The notes under the pieces are model-generated. The model ran no database searches. It saw only the letters and a program-made list of their open reading frames with translations, and was not told the origin of the DNA. Of a DNA stretch of 64,000 nucleotides, positions 23,401 to 36,500 are shown piece by piece (position 1 is the first letter of the stretch; every line of letters starts with the position of its first letter). A program made the position numbers and the translations under genes. The stretch is from Heliocidaris tuberculata (Eukaryota > Echinodermata > Echinoidea > Camarodonta > Echinometridae): NCBI GenBank assembly GCA_025618425.1, contig CM046850.1:31275044-31339043 (forward strand). The letters run 5' to 3'.

Positions 23401-24552
23401 CATCTTTAATATCATGAAACATAATAGCAAAAGGATTTTAATTTTCATCCATCGGAAAATTTTCATGTAGTCCCATCCATACATATTTTTGCTGTAGATG
23501 CCAAACGTGACAGACGGGACATTACTTTATCAATCATAATTATCTTCATAAAATTAAAATTCTGCCAAGTTAGCAGTAGAAATGAATTTCCCCCCTACCA
23601 AAGAGCAAGACTGCAAAATTTTATTAAAAAACAATGGTCTAATTTATTGTAAATGCAAAAGGTACCTTAAAAAACATGACAGACGGGACAAAAATCCATT
23701 TGACCTTTGACCTCCATTAAATCAGAAGAATATTAATATTTCTAAAATTTTTGTATATAGACATAAAATTCCCCTTAGTCCTAACTAGATTTGGCTGTCT
23801 TTATTATTATAACAGATGAAATTTCTAAAAATGACTCAGTATGTAATTAACCATATTTTACCATAAAAATGTGTAATTTCATTTTTGGGTTAAAAAATGG
23901 CCATTTTGGGTCAAAATATTCAAAAAATTAAAAAACTGAATATTGTTCCATAAAGTTCAAATCATGCATATTCAAGTGACATAGAAGGAAAATGTTCAAA
24001 ATAAACTTTGTTTTTTCACCAAAAGTGGACATTTTCATGGAATTACCCCTATGAAAACTATACTCTGTCAATGGGTTGTAATTTTAAAGTTACATTGACG
24101 TGTAGATCTACATTCCTTCTGCAGTTACAAGTTTACAATGCAATCACATTTAGGTTGCTTGTTATCACTTCTGAATTGAGGTTCATATGCTACATGTTGG
24201 CCAACAGCCCAGTGATATCCTCCTCAAATAATAAAGTTTGGCAGTTTGATTAAAAATGAAGAAAGATTAAAGGTTTTGTTATAGAGCAAGCTGGGAAGTA
24301 GGCCGTCCTTCTGGTCCACCTGATTCTCTCTCTCTCTTTCTCTCTCTATTAATCCCACCATGTTGTTCCCATTCATCCCTTACTCATTTGGCCGTATTGC
24401 TCTCCTGCGGAGGTAAAGGAGAAGAGAGGAGAGCTGAATAGTTGGGGAGTCACAGACATAGGGTGTCCACATTGGACCAACATACCATGCATGTTATCAG
24501 AGTGAATTGTGAGGTAGGTGGTGAGAGAGACAGAGAGAGAAATAACAGAGAT

Positions 24553-24584
<32 letters not shown>

Positions 24585-27500
24585 GTGGAGAATAAGAGGG
24601 AGAGAGAGAGAGAGAATGAGAAAGAGAGACCTCCAAACCCACATAGGCATACATCCTTAGCTTGGGGGGGGGGGGGGGGGGGGGAGGGAGGGGAGGGGGT
24701 AGGAAGGATGGGGGAATGTACATGTAGGCATATAGACCTTTCTTTTGTACCAGTCCAATCCTGTTTTTCTTCCTTCTGGTACTGTCTTAAAAGTGCCAAG
24801 AAGAAATTGTCTGCAAGAAAGAAAATTAGGGAGCGATGAAGATTCTTTGAGGCTTTTGCCTCTGGGGTAAAAAATGCCCCTAAGCCTTGAGTCCCCATTG
24901 ATTATGAGGGTTGTTGCTAATGTAGGTCATTTTATTCAGTTACCCCAAATAAGTTTCTCTTTTTGATTGACAATACATTTAGATCATGTCATCGTGCATG
25001 ATGTTGCAAGTTCGAACAACCATCCGATAAAGCTCGGAGGTGGTCAGGAGCAGATGTCGTTTAGAAAGTATACCAATTAAAACATGCTGTGCTGGGTTTG
25101 AGCAAACTCCAGGTTTAGCTTTGGAAAGTGTTGTGCATACCTAGCATTTCAGGCTTTCCTCACTTTAGTTTTCTCTTTCTTTCCTTCTCTCTCTCCTTAT
25201 ATTTATCTCTCCCCTTTTTCCCTTCACTGCATACCACACAGTGGAGCTGCCGAGAGCTCTGAAATATCTCACATTTTTCACCCCAATCTCTGGATGTAGA
25301 TAGATCATGTGCTAGGCCATTCCTGAACAGTTGCCATGCATAATATTTAGAACAAAAACGCTGTTGATGCGGAGCCGCAGTTCTTGTCTGGTTCATTCCT
25401 ACCATTCCTGATCGTAAAGCTTGATCTCATCCTGATGAAGTTATTTCTTCCTTGAGCCTAGGTCCCATGTTTCTGGTAACATTTCATGTACATGTTCTTG
25501 TAACCATGGTTACAAGACACATGCCCCGGCGACAATTGCTGTGGTCAGCTTTATATACTAATCAAATTCCTAATTTTAACCCTCGACCAAACACTAAACC
25601 TAAACGTAACCTTAATCCTAAACCTAAATTAAGCTAAATTCATACGTGACTTGTGGTTTCGAAACTTTAAGTTAGCAAAACTTTAAGTTATCGAAACGAC
25701 TCACTAACCACAACGAGGGTTCACACAGGGTAGAAAAAAAGGATGTTCATTGTTCTGAAACTACAAGCCGAGCGATCGTCTTTGTTAACACCCGAAGTAA
25801 ATACCGAGTGTGTACTATACACATACAGATCCTGTGTTCAAAGTGTATGACCCGGAAGTTTAACATGAACAGAGAGGTCATCGTTAACTAACTAAGAGCT
25901 TGTGAAACTTAAAGTTTATTCTGTCCACACGGTCCGAAACTGCGATGGAGGACCCCCTGCTGCTTGTGGTTTCGGCGATAACCACAAGCTCACTTGTTAT
26001 TCTAGAACTACAAGTAAACTTAGAGTTTCGAAACTATGAGTCCGTTCATACGGTCTGAAACTACAAGATAACTACAAGTTAACTTAAAGTTTTGAAACTA
26101 CAAGCGAAACTTTTTTTTTTTTTTTTACAAGCGAAACTTAAAGTCAAGCTCCCTTCGTGTGAACCTGACTTCTAAATCCAATTGCAACTCTAACCCTAAT
26201 TCTATATCTTTTTTGTAAAAATAAAGCCCAGAGTAAATTATTGGATCACTTGCAGAGCCCCTTTCATAAAGGGTCCTAACTCCTAAACCAACATTGTTTA
26301 GGGCTATATGATCTGTTGTAGCTGGTCATTTGTAAAATAAAGTGCAGAACAATATAATTTTGTACTTCAAGAAATTGAGTGTGCATGACTGCCTGTGTGT
26401 TTCTCTCAAAATTCTGCTACTGCATGATCTAAATTATTCTCTGAAATGGAATTCAGCACATGTATACTTACACATCATGTGTAGGCATACCACGTATGGG
26501 AATTCAGTTGGGTCAGATACTCAGAAATATTTATATGGCACTCTAAACCATGCATCATGAAATAGCGAATTTGTCAATAGGTTGCTAATTATTAGTAATT
26601 ATGTGATATACACACTGTCAAGTTTACTCTCACCGACTTTACAAGTTTTTTTTTACCACTTGGTTCTATTGTATTAGATCTTTGGGAGTTTCTGCTTCAC
26701 TAGACAACTGTCTAGTTTGAATTTGTTTTTATTAGCAAGCTAAGAAACATTGACATGATTATAAACAATAGAAATTTGACCTTTTACAATAGGCAAAATA
26801 GGCCTACACATATCCATTGTTTATCTAATATCAATAGGCCTGGAAGCGTACTGGGCTGTGGAATGTAGGTCCACAGTCTATGAAGATGCATGGTTGGTAT
26901 TCACCTTGCACTCTCATTGACTGTGTGGGAAGTAAAAAGGGAAAAAGAGTATCAGATTTGACCTGAAATGACCTTTTGACCTACAGTGACCCTTATTGCT
27001 CTTGCTTGCTTGCTTTCTTGGCATGATGTACCAAGTCCATAGGTTGGTCAAGAAGGCAGGAGGCCTACGTGCGGGCCTATATGATTTATTAGGATGAGGA
27101 TTTATTATTTTGTATTTTTTGTATTTTTTACATTATTTTCATACAGGCCTATATGTACAACTACACATACAGTGTAGACCTTTATGCATGAAGCAACAGT
27201 GTATATTTTAGGCCTACAATTCAGTTAGAGATTAAGTTTGGAGAAGAGGTAGTTTGCAGGCACAAACCCTGGTCAGTCATAAAAGTGTGTCTGCACTGTA
27301 AGACTACCATAGGCCCTGTACTATAGCTGCTCCTGACACGAACAGTAGGTAGCTGGGTTAGGCTTCTCTCAAGACAGTGATTTTCTGATGAAGTGTCAAA
27401 TTAGGGTCTGTGCTTGCAGACTAGAGAGAAGGGGGGGGGGGTATGGATGTAAGCTGAAAAGTAACTGCTCATGTCAAGTTCAGTGGAGGGGGGGGGGGAC

Positions 27501-30500
27501 AAGAAATTCTGTTGCTTTGTTATTTTTCAATGATTGATATTCCGCTTTGATCATTTGTAACCTATTTTGAATCTTCCTTTGTATTTGTATGTTGATGATA
27601 ATCCAAAATTTTGGATTAATTCAATAAAGTGAATTGATTGATTTATAGGCCTACATGTATATGTACAAGTACATGTATTGTCAGTTAAAAGGATGGGTTA
27701 GAGAAACTACATGTAGGCGCAATGCCTAAAGTAATATGAAGTCAGTTTTGGGGAATGGGGGATGGGGGCTGGGAGTGCTAACTACATGTAAATATACAAC
27801 TGCTAGCAATTGCTGGTTGATTGGAATGGTTACTGCTAGCAGTCAAGTCACTGGGGGAGGGGGCTACCACATCTGTCCCAAAGTCTATTGGAATAAGGGG
27901 GGGGGGGGGGGAGGGTGGGTTCGATGCTATATTTATGGATGTAGTATTGCTAGCATCAAGTCAGTTTGGGAGGGGGCTACGCCATCTATCGCAAAGTTGA
28001 TTGGAATGGGAGGGGTGAGGGGGTAGGGTGCTATATTTATAGATGTACATAACTGTTATCCTCAAGTCAATGGGGAGGGGGCTACGCCGTCTGTCCCAAT
28101 GTCGATTGGAATGGTGATGGGGGGGGGGGGGGGGTGTCCAGGGCTTTATTTATCGGTATACATACGATACTATCTGTCACTTGGAAAGAGGGCAGGGAGA
28201 GGGTAGGATGCTATATAAGCCTGTACAACTGCTAGAATCAAGTGAATGGGGAGGGGGCTACGCCGTTCCGTTTGGCCAAAGTCGATTGGAATGGAATGTC
28301 CCTGGGCATGGATCTGGAGGAATGTGTGTGGTTTATTTTGGTAACTTCATTTGACAAATGCGACCACATTGATGAGCAGTTTGTATGTTAACTAGGGGGA
28401 TGTGGTACAAAGATTCCTCACATTCTCCGCATGGAAGGGAATTAGAGGTGCACTGGTTTGGCATCGCTTTAATCATAGGGTTTGTGATAAATTAGGATGA
28501 ATTAGTTTTGAAATGATGTTGACTTTGTCTTTACACTAATTGTTTTATATAGGCACTCATACATAACATGTTGAAGGTTGTATATGTACATGTATTACTA
28601 CTCGGCCAGTAAAACTGATTCCTAGTTTCTTGCCCCTTCCTACTTCCTTTTTTCTGCTTGCCTCCTTTTTTTTTTTATTTGACATTTTAAAAAAAGTTTA
28701 TGTGAAACTTTTAACATGTGAGGAAATCTAGGCAAATTATGCTGGGTCTAGTGCAATTTCTCCTTGTTATGTAGAGGTGTTGTGGTCTAGTGGATAAGTC
28801 CCCGGACTGTGAACCACAAGGTATGGGGTTCAAATCCCTGGCGCAGCACTAGTGTCTTTTGGCAAGACATTAATCTTCATTTGCCACACTCGACCCAGGT
28901 GAGGTAAATGGGTACCTGGCAGGAATTGAATCCTTGAAATGCTAGAGCGCCATAAGTGCTAAAGTCAGGGTAATAATTGTGGAGCGCCAGGAGTGTCAAG
29001 TTTGACAGACATGTGCGCTATACAAGAACCCACTATTATTATTATTATTATGTGTTTAGCAAGAGCATGTACTGGGAAAAATTCAAATATTGACTAAAAT
29101 GGAACCCCCTCATATTTAAGATATGCAGACAGGAAACTAGGAATAAGTTTTACTTTAAATATATGGCCTTATACTACATGTAGGCACTCATACATGTTCA
29201 AGGTTATGCATGTATGTATTGAATTATTTCTATATAAAGCTTGAATGTTTCTTTGACATTTTTTTAATGAAAGCCAATCATAAGCCATGATAGTGTGACT
29301 TTGTTTTATTTGTTTTGCTATGGAGATGATCATGACTGTGTCCCAACATCATTGTTTATATGTTTGTTTTATATTTTGACATTGTCTTCCTTGCATACAA
29401 TGTGTGCATTATTTGATGTACCTTTGACAAACAATGAAAAACAAACAATGCAAAAAAGGTTATATGACCCACTCCCACCCCCTCCCCTCACTAGTTGGTC
29501 TTATGCTCTTGCATTGTTTCATTATCCCTTTCAGGACAGGAATGATTTACGGGCTAAATTGATCACATTTTGTTCTTCAAATTGGCAACAATGATATTTT
29601 TTCTTTTAGTGCTACATGGTTCTCATAAGGTGTAATGTCTTTGAAAATATTATCCATGGTTCACAATTTTGTCAAAAAGTTTTAAAAATTGCCAATTCTG
29701 ATAAGAAAACAATGATTTTTAACCTCTCAATATGTTGCCAATTTAAGGATTTTAAAGCTTTTTCTCATTTTTTAAATTCCTTCAATCAGTTGCAATATGA
29801 TCATGCTACAAAAATGGACATAGTGTGTACAGAAGTTTTTGCTCTTTCTACTCGTGCATCTGGTATATTTTTTAGAGCTCTGAATCAAAAGTTATTGAGC
29901 CAAACCAGAAAATTGTCTCGAAAGGGGTAACTTAAGCAGTGCCACCCCCCTCCCATGACACAAGTGCCACATGCTATGCTACTGCACTGCTTAAAGATGT
30001 ATAGAAACATCTGGTAAGCCAACTTTTTGTCAGAGAAAAGTAATTATTAATTATTTTTTTAAAATTACAATATCCTCCCCTCCCTCCTCCCCCCCCCCAA
30101 AAAAAAAAATGAATAAAAATTCTAGAATAAAGTTTAAACAAATCTAGAATGCATAGGCCTGTTTGCACAGTTCATCCACAGGAGAAAATTTTCAAGAATT
30201 TTGATTAGTACATTCTATATATGAGCCCCCATGTAGGCATGTGGTTTTTTTTTCCTCATTGATGTCTCGTCATAGGCCTGCATGCATGCTGTTTTAACAT
30301 GATGTGGTCAGGTGTCTTCTATTGACATGGATTGCATTCTCAATTTATAATCCATTATCTTGTTTCCCTTTGGCATTCCATACTCCTGGAGATGTCTGTG
30401 GTGCGTTGACCTTGTATCGTTTCCTAGAAACAAGATATTCTTACTTCTTCTGTCCCCTTCTTCTTCTTCTTCATCTTCACTTTGTTTGTGTTGTTTTATT

Positions 30501-33500
30501 TCTTCATTGTTCTTTGAATACTTTCAATTTGCGTTCTCCATGTCGCCATCACTCTCCGCTCCTGTTCATCCTTTATTTACAGGTCTTCTTTTTCTTGGAT
30601 TTCTTTTTTTCATATTATGTTCTATTCTATTCTTTATCTATCTTTCACTCTCTGATAATCTATTCAACTCCGCCCCCCTTCATTTCCCTCTCTTTCTTCT
30701 TATCTGTTCTGTCTGTTTATTTTCTTCTCTTTTTATATATCTTTCACTCTTTCTTTCTCATTGTCTTTCTCATTTTCTCTTTCTTTTTTCTCCCTCTCTT
30801 CATATCTTATTCTTGTCTTTGATTCCTTCTTCTATTTTCCTCTCCTTTATCTTCTTTCTCTCTCTCCTTCTTTCTCATTCTCTTTCTTTGTCTCTTTTCC
30901 TTCCATTTCTCTATTTTCTGTCCTCCATGTATAAGAACTCCTACTCTCACTCCATCTCTCCCTCTCTTTGACCTCTTTCATTTCTTCAGAATACCTGATG
31001 TAATCTTTCCACGTTCTTCAGATTACTTGGGAAATTCCATTTGTAGCTGGGGATGAGTTCTTACATAATCCTCATCCCGCATTTTTCCTACCAGTGCTGC
31101 ATCACGACAGAAGCAGGGGTCAATTCCCCTCTCTGAATATGGGAGAAATATCTTTGTGATGGTATTTAGGTGTGGCGAGCAGGGGGCAGGGGGTAGGAAT
31201 GCTATTTTCAAAACCAGCTAGCTTGGACTATGCCAAACTGAATAGTCTGGGAGCCACAAGGACTTTAACTCAATGTTGAAGGATAAGAATTAATGACCTT
31301 CTGGTTCTCAGCAATTGATATTAATAGTTGCTGTATAACCAGAAACGTTTACGACATCAAATTTTGACAGTGATTGGGTGAAAATGGCAAAAATTTGGTG
31401 TTGTGTCAGTCGTGACAGTAGTGATCAAATCATTTTGCGGTATAAAACTAACAGAGTTACGCTATCAGAACCGCTTGTGAAATTTGTGAACATATCATGC
31501 GCGCAAAAGTTTGATTTATAACAACTTTCTCATTAGCACAGGCCCAAGGGGACATGGGGGGGGGGGAGGGCTTTACTTAGACATTTCTGGAGTAAAAGAA
31601 CTTTTAACAATTCATACACATTTGTATCTGATGGCATTCTTATACCTGCATTTTCTTAAGAAGGAAAATACAAACAAAAAGCAAGAACCAAATATGACGT
31701 AAAACAATTGCTTTTAACAATAATACAGCCTGTACTTAAGCTAGAAGATTTTGAAATTACTTTTTGCCAAGATGGGGTTTATGCCTATACATGTACATGT
31801 AGATGATGCATGTTCTTTTTTTTAAAAAGCACAGGAAATTGTTTGGAATGGAATATTAGCAATACCTTTAAAAATAGTTATGATTTAGATACGTGGTGAG
31901 AAATGCCTTGAGATGATGAGCGTGTTTGTTTGCCGAAAGACTGGCTGTGTGGAAGGAATGCAGTCTATCCTTCTAGTCTCGGGGTCCAAACATCTAGTAT
32001 CGAACAAGTTGGCAGACAGACGGCCAATTAGTTGTGAAATTATGATTCCCAGAGAGCAATTTGAAAGGAGCAGGTTGCCATGTCATGCTTATTTGTTTTT
32101 CTGTTTTTTAAAGTAAAATATTGTTTGAAATAGTGCATGTTGCTATCAAAATTTTGAAAATGTCTGCCCTTCACTGTACACGAAGATAGTGTATGATAAG
32201 TAGGTCCTGGAACAACTTGTTACTAAATATTTTTGGTAGCCTCCTTTAATTTTATATTTTTTTCAGGTTGGAAGAAAAAACAGAATGTGTAATTATATAC
32301 CAATTCATTTATAACAAGAATACCTTAACACTTGGTATTTGTCATAAATAGGGGCCAGCCAAATCATAACAAAAGATTATTCAATAGATTATTTAATAAG
32401 CTGGCTTCATAACCAAAGCAGTGGATATATTTTCTTTCTTCATCATTCCTGAAGTTCCTGCATACATGATTAGTAAAAACAACCAAATTGGATTATTTGA
32501 TTTGAGAACGCACTTTTTTTTTTCTATTTTGCATTGACATGTAAGTAGTGACCAAAGATTCTTATACATGTATGTAACTTCTTGAGTGTAACTTCATTAA
32601 TGGGATAATTTAATTTGTGGGTTTGTTGGAATAGGGGCGCTCAGACATATGTTCTGGGCTTTATTTTTTGTCAAAGACATAGGGTTAAGATAAGGGTTGT
32701 TATTGGGTTTTAGGTTAGGTTTAGTTTTAGGGTTAGGGTTAGGTATATAGTGTGTGGTTTAGGTTTAGAATTTGGTTGGTGTACAAGGAGCAACTGTTGC
32801 TAGAGCATGTGTTGTAAAACCTGAATAGGGTCTGAATTGGGTGAGTTGATGAGACTGCTGGATGTCACGGTCTGTGCCGCATTAGACATTCCATCCCAAG
32901 TAATTTACAGGTACATTCCATTGTGCAATAAACTAGGCAGCATGGAAGATGGAGGGATGCCTAGTAGACCTGTTTTCATTATCCCAAGCAAGCTTGAGCA
33001 CGAGACCGATCACCGCTTCTTCAGAAAATAGTCGAGTTTAGTTTAGTTCTGTGTTTCCATATCAGTGCGAGTCGAGCAACCCCATTTGCTTGAGAAATCT
33101 GGAGCTTCAGGATATGCCAATCTGGAGCTATAGAATATGCCATTGCCTGAGGTATAGTGATAGTCCGAGTGTGTCTTCACCATCAAATTAGCCCTATGAA
33201 TGACCAAATAGTAGACTGTTTCATGAACTAGCCCTAGTTTACTTGGGATACTTGTTTAACTTTAAGCTATCATCCCAGGTTCCCATTATTTTCATCTTCA
33301 CTGTGAATCAGCTTGAGCTCGTAGTGATTGGGCTGATTTCCCTGTATCAGAATTACTGGGTTATTTCAAAAACTTGGGCTAGTGATGACAGCCCTAGTGA
33401 GACATGGGGGATGATGCGTAGAGAGATTCTAAGGCATCCCCATAGGTCAACTCAAATAATGTCCCATTGAAAGATGTGTCCCACTTATGTGCTCTGTGGT

Positions 33501-36500
33501 CAATGCTCCTACATGTAGAGTATCCTATCGTCAGCTCTACGTACATGTAGACATACCAGATCCAGACTTGCTGGAATTCCTCTGAGCTCATTCTATTTTC
33601 ACCTCATTAAATTTCTCAGACTTTCATGTGAAGAACCATTTCACCATTGCACCCAGTCCTGATTGAAAGTTTTGATTGAGTTTTTAATGTCATCTGGAAT
33701 TCTGGATAATTTCTTCTCAAAATACAAAAATTGGTGCATGGAATTACGTACATGTAGAACTGCTTTTATAAATAAGAATAATGAAAAAAAGGCACATTCA
33801 ATGAAGATTGCCTCATGAAAATTACAATTCTGCGATACATGTTTCAGTTTATGCACTTGGTGGAACAGTAGGCTATAATCAGGTTAATAACCTCTAGGCT
33901 TTTGCCTGCTCAGCGTATACACAACAGCAAATGGTCGTCAATCTCCTTCATATAGGCCCTCTGGTAATGAGTCTCCACCCGACTTGTTCTTTGAATGATG
34001 AATTCCCACATGGATGTAAAAAAAAATGTCATGTATAGCTTACACAGGACTCCATTCTTACTTTCTCCACGAGGGGTCAGGATTGAAAATTTGAAGGTAT
34101 GTATGCATGGGCCCCCATGTATCAATCTTTAAATTTTGAGTGTCCAGAGTTAGAATTGAGGGGCCCATATAATTCCTTGAACGTGGGTAGAGAGTGACAA
34201 TGATATTTAATTCCTTGATGTTGATGCTACATGTAGTAGCCTGTTGGAATCCACATCTACTTGTTCTCTATACCATGATTTCCACTATTCATGTGCCTAT
34301 GCCAAGTACGGTACATACAGTATCAACCTAAGCATACATGTAGGACAAAATTTTGCATTGATGGGACTGTTCTGCTGCTGACATGATCTCATCATGCTGT
34401 TTGTCTGTGAGGGGAGATTCCAGGCATTCCCTTCTGTGTACCTTGGCCCTGACGAAAATGAGAGCATCAAAGACCATGGATGGGTGGGTTCACACACACG
34501 CACGCACTCTGGAGCATGGTGGTACAGTGCTTCATTCGATGGAAAGGTTCAGGGTTCAAATCTCTGCTTAGTGTGAGGGGAGAATTGGCCCTGACGAAAA
34601 TAAGATCATCAAAGGCCGTGCAAAGAATGGATGGGTGGGTTTACGCGCACATTGGAGCATCAAGGTTTAGTGGTTCATTCACTTGACACTCAATTAGAAG
34701 GTTGAGGGTTCAAATCGCTGCCTGGTGCACATGTCCTGAGACAAGGCATTTCATCTACAGATGTGTCTCTCGACCCAGGTGTTAAATAGTTCTAGGACTA
34801 GGAGGCATGCTATGGCAACAATTGCTTCATTGTAAATTTAGGTATTATTAAAAGTAACTAAATTTCTAACTTCCTCCTGGATATAACACTGTACCTATCC
34901 CATACCTTTTAGTCAAAAACCTAACCTACATATGTAATACCCAATTGTAATTCTAACCCTAACCCTATATCTGTGCTAAAATACATGTAGGCCTTTAACC
35001 CAGAGCTTGTGTCTGATTACCATTAAAATCTTTAATTGGCACCTGGCAAGATTTATTTCTTGAAATTCACTGCGGGAGCGGAAGCTACGGGTATATGCAA
35101 ACCACCATGGAAAGGCATAGGAATGCTATAGTATGATTCCCCCTATTAAAAAATGGTTTGCTATGATTATTAATACCCAAGGTTGGTTCACACACGTGAT
35201 GTAATAAAAAATAGCAGTATGAAATCTGAAATATGATGTTACCTCAGTATGAATCAATTTACTTAATGATGAAATATGAAAGTATTTGTCGATTAATTTC
35301 TTGAACAATTTTTTGTGTGTGTTGCATGTAACATGTAGGATATTTATACAATACATGCTACGACAACAATAGCGACTGTGCATGAAGCATGTTGACTGAG
35401 TTGTCATGTTGTTTTCCAAATGTGTTTTTGAAAAAGAGTACTGTGAACTCTCATTCAATATTTTTGTTGTGTATTCTATATCATGTTAATAAGAGGAAGA
35501 CATTCAACATCTTTCAGTATCCACTGTCTGTCTAGGTAGTTTCTATTACAACTCAAACAGCAAAGTTTGCAAACCCCCTTTGCCCTTGCGTTGCATCAGA
35601 AAGTACTGCTAGACATGTCAGCATGTACGTGTAGATGGGTATTCCTTTGAGAGAGAAGGGAGAGAGTGAACGAGAAGAGAAGAGGAGGAGAAGAGAGATG
35701 AGAGTGAGGAGAAAATGGGGAGGGAGGGGAGAAGAGTAATTTATAGAAGAGAATGGAAGAAGGGGAAGGGTACAGAGAAGAGGGGATACAGAGAATGTAG
35801 CGAGAGCAAGAAGAGGATACGACTGAACTATGTGTAGACATAGATCTAGATGCAGAAATGGAGAAGCATAAAAGAAAAGAGAAAGTGATAATTGAGAAAG
35901 ACAAAAGATGAGAAGGGAATAGTATATAAAGAAGAGGGGAAGAGGATATATAGAGGGGGAAGAGGAATATAGGGGGGGGGGAAGAGATACTAAGGAGATA
36001 CTAGTAGTATTGAACAAAAGAAAGAGAAAGAGAGAAGGAGATGTTTGAGGAGAGTAAAACGTTATTAAGCGAGGGAGACTGAAAAGAAAGGAGAGAAAAG
36101 TAATTAGAGAAGGAAGGAACAAAAATAGAAGAGAGGAAGAAGGGATAGATGATGGAGAGAAATCGCCAAGAGAGTGGGAGAGAAAAGAGCGGTCTTCCTT
36201 TGAGACAAGAAAAGATGAGAGACGTAGTCGTAGAGGAATGAAGTCAAGTACAGCCGACTGATGAAGGGAGGAAGGCGCGACTCAAGAACAGATGCTTTGC
36301 ATTCCTCTATTATGTCGTCATGTTTGTGTATGTGCCGGCTGTTTCCCTTGACTCCTAATGTCTTTAGCAGCAAAGGCACCGGTAGAGCCATGGGGATGAA
36401 AAGAAAGGGGGTGTGCCTTCGTGTTTTTACCCTCCTAGGAACTTACAAACTTCTAAAAACTCTATAACAATTGACATCCAAGATTTGTGAAGATAGTACA

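Noticed and set aside
30304..30971. 172- and 203-residue Ser/Leu/Phe-rich frames resembling membrane proteins
   Set aside because: They are produced by the pyrimidine-rich tract, overlap each other in two frames and lack start or splice context.
35553..36122. 189-residue hydrophobic minus-strand frame
   Set aside because: It is the complement of a purine-rich low-complexity tract.
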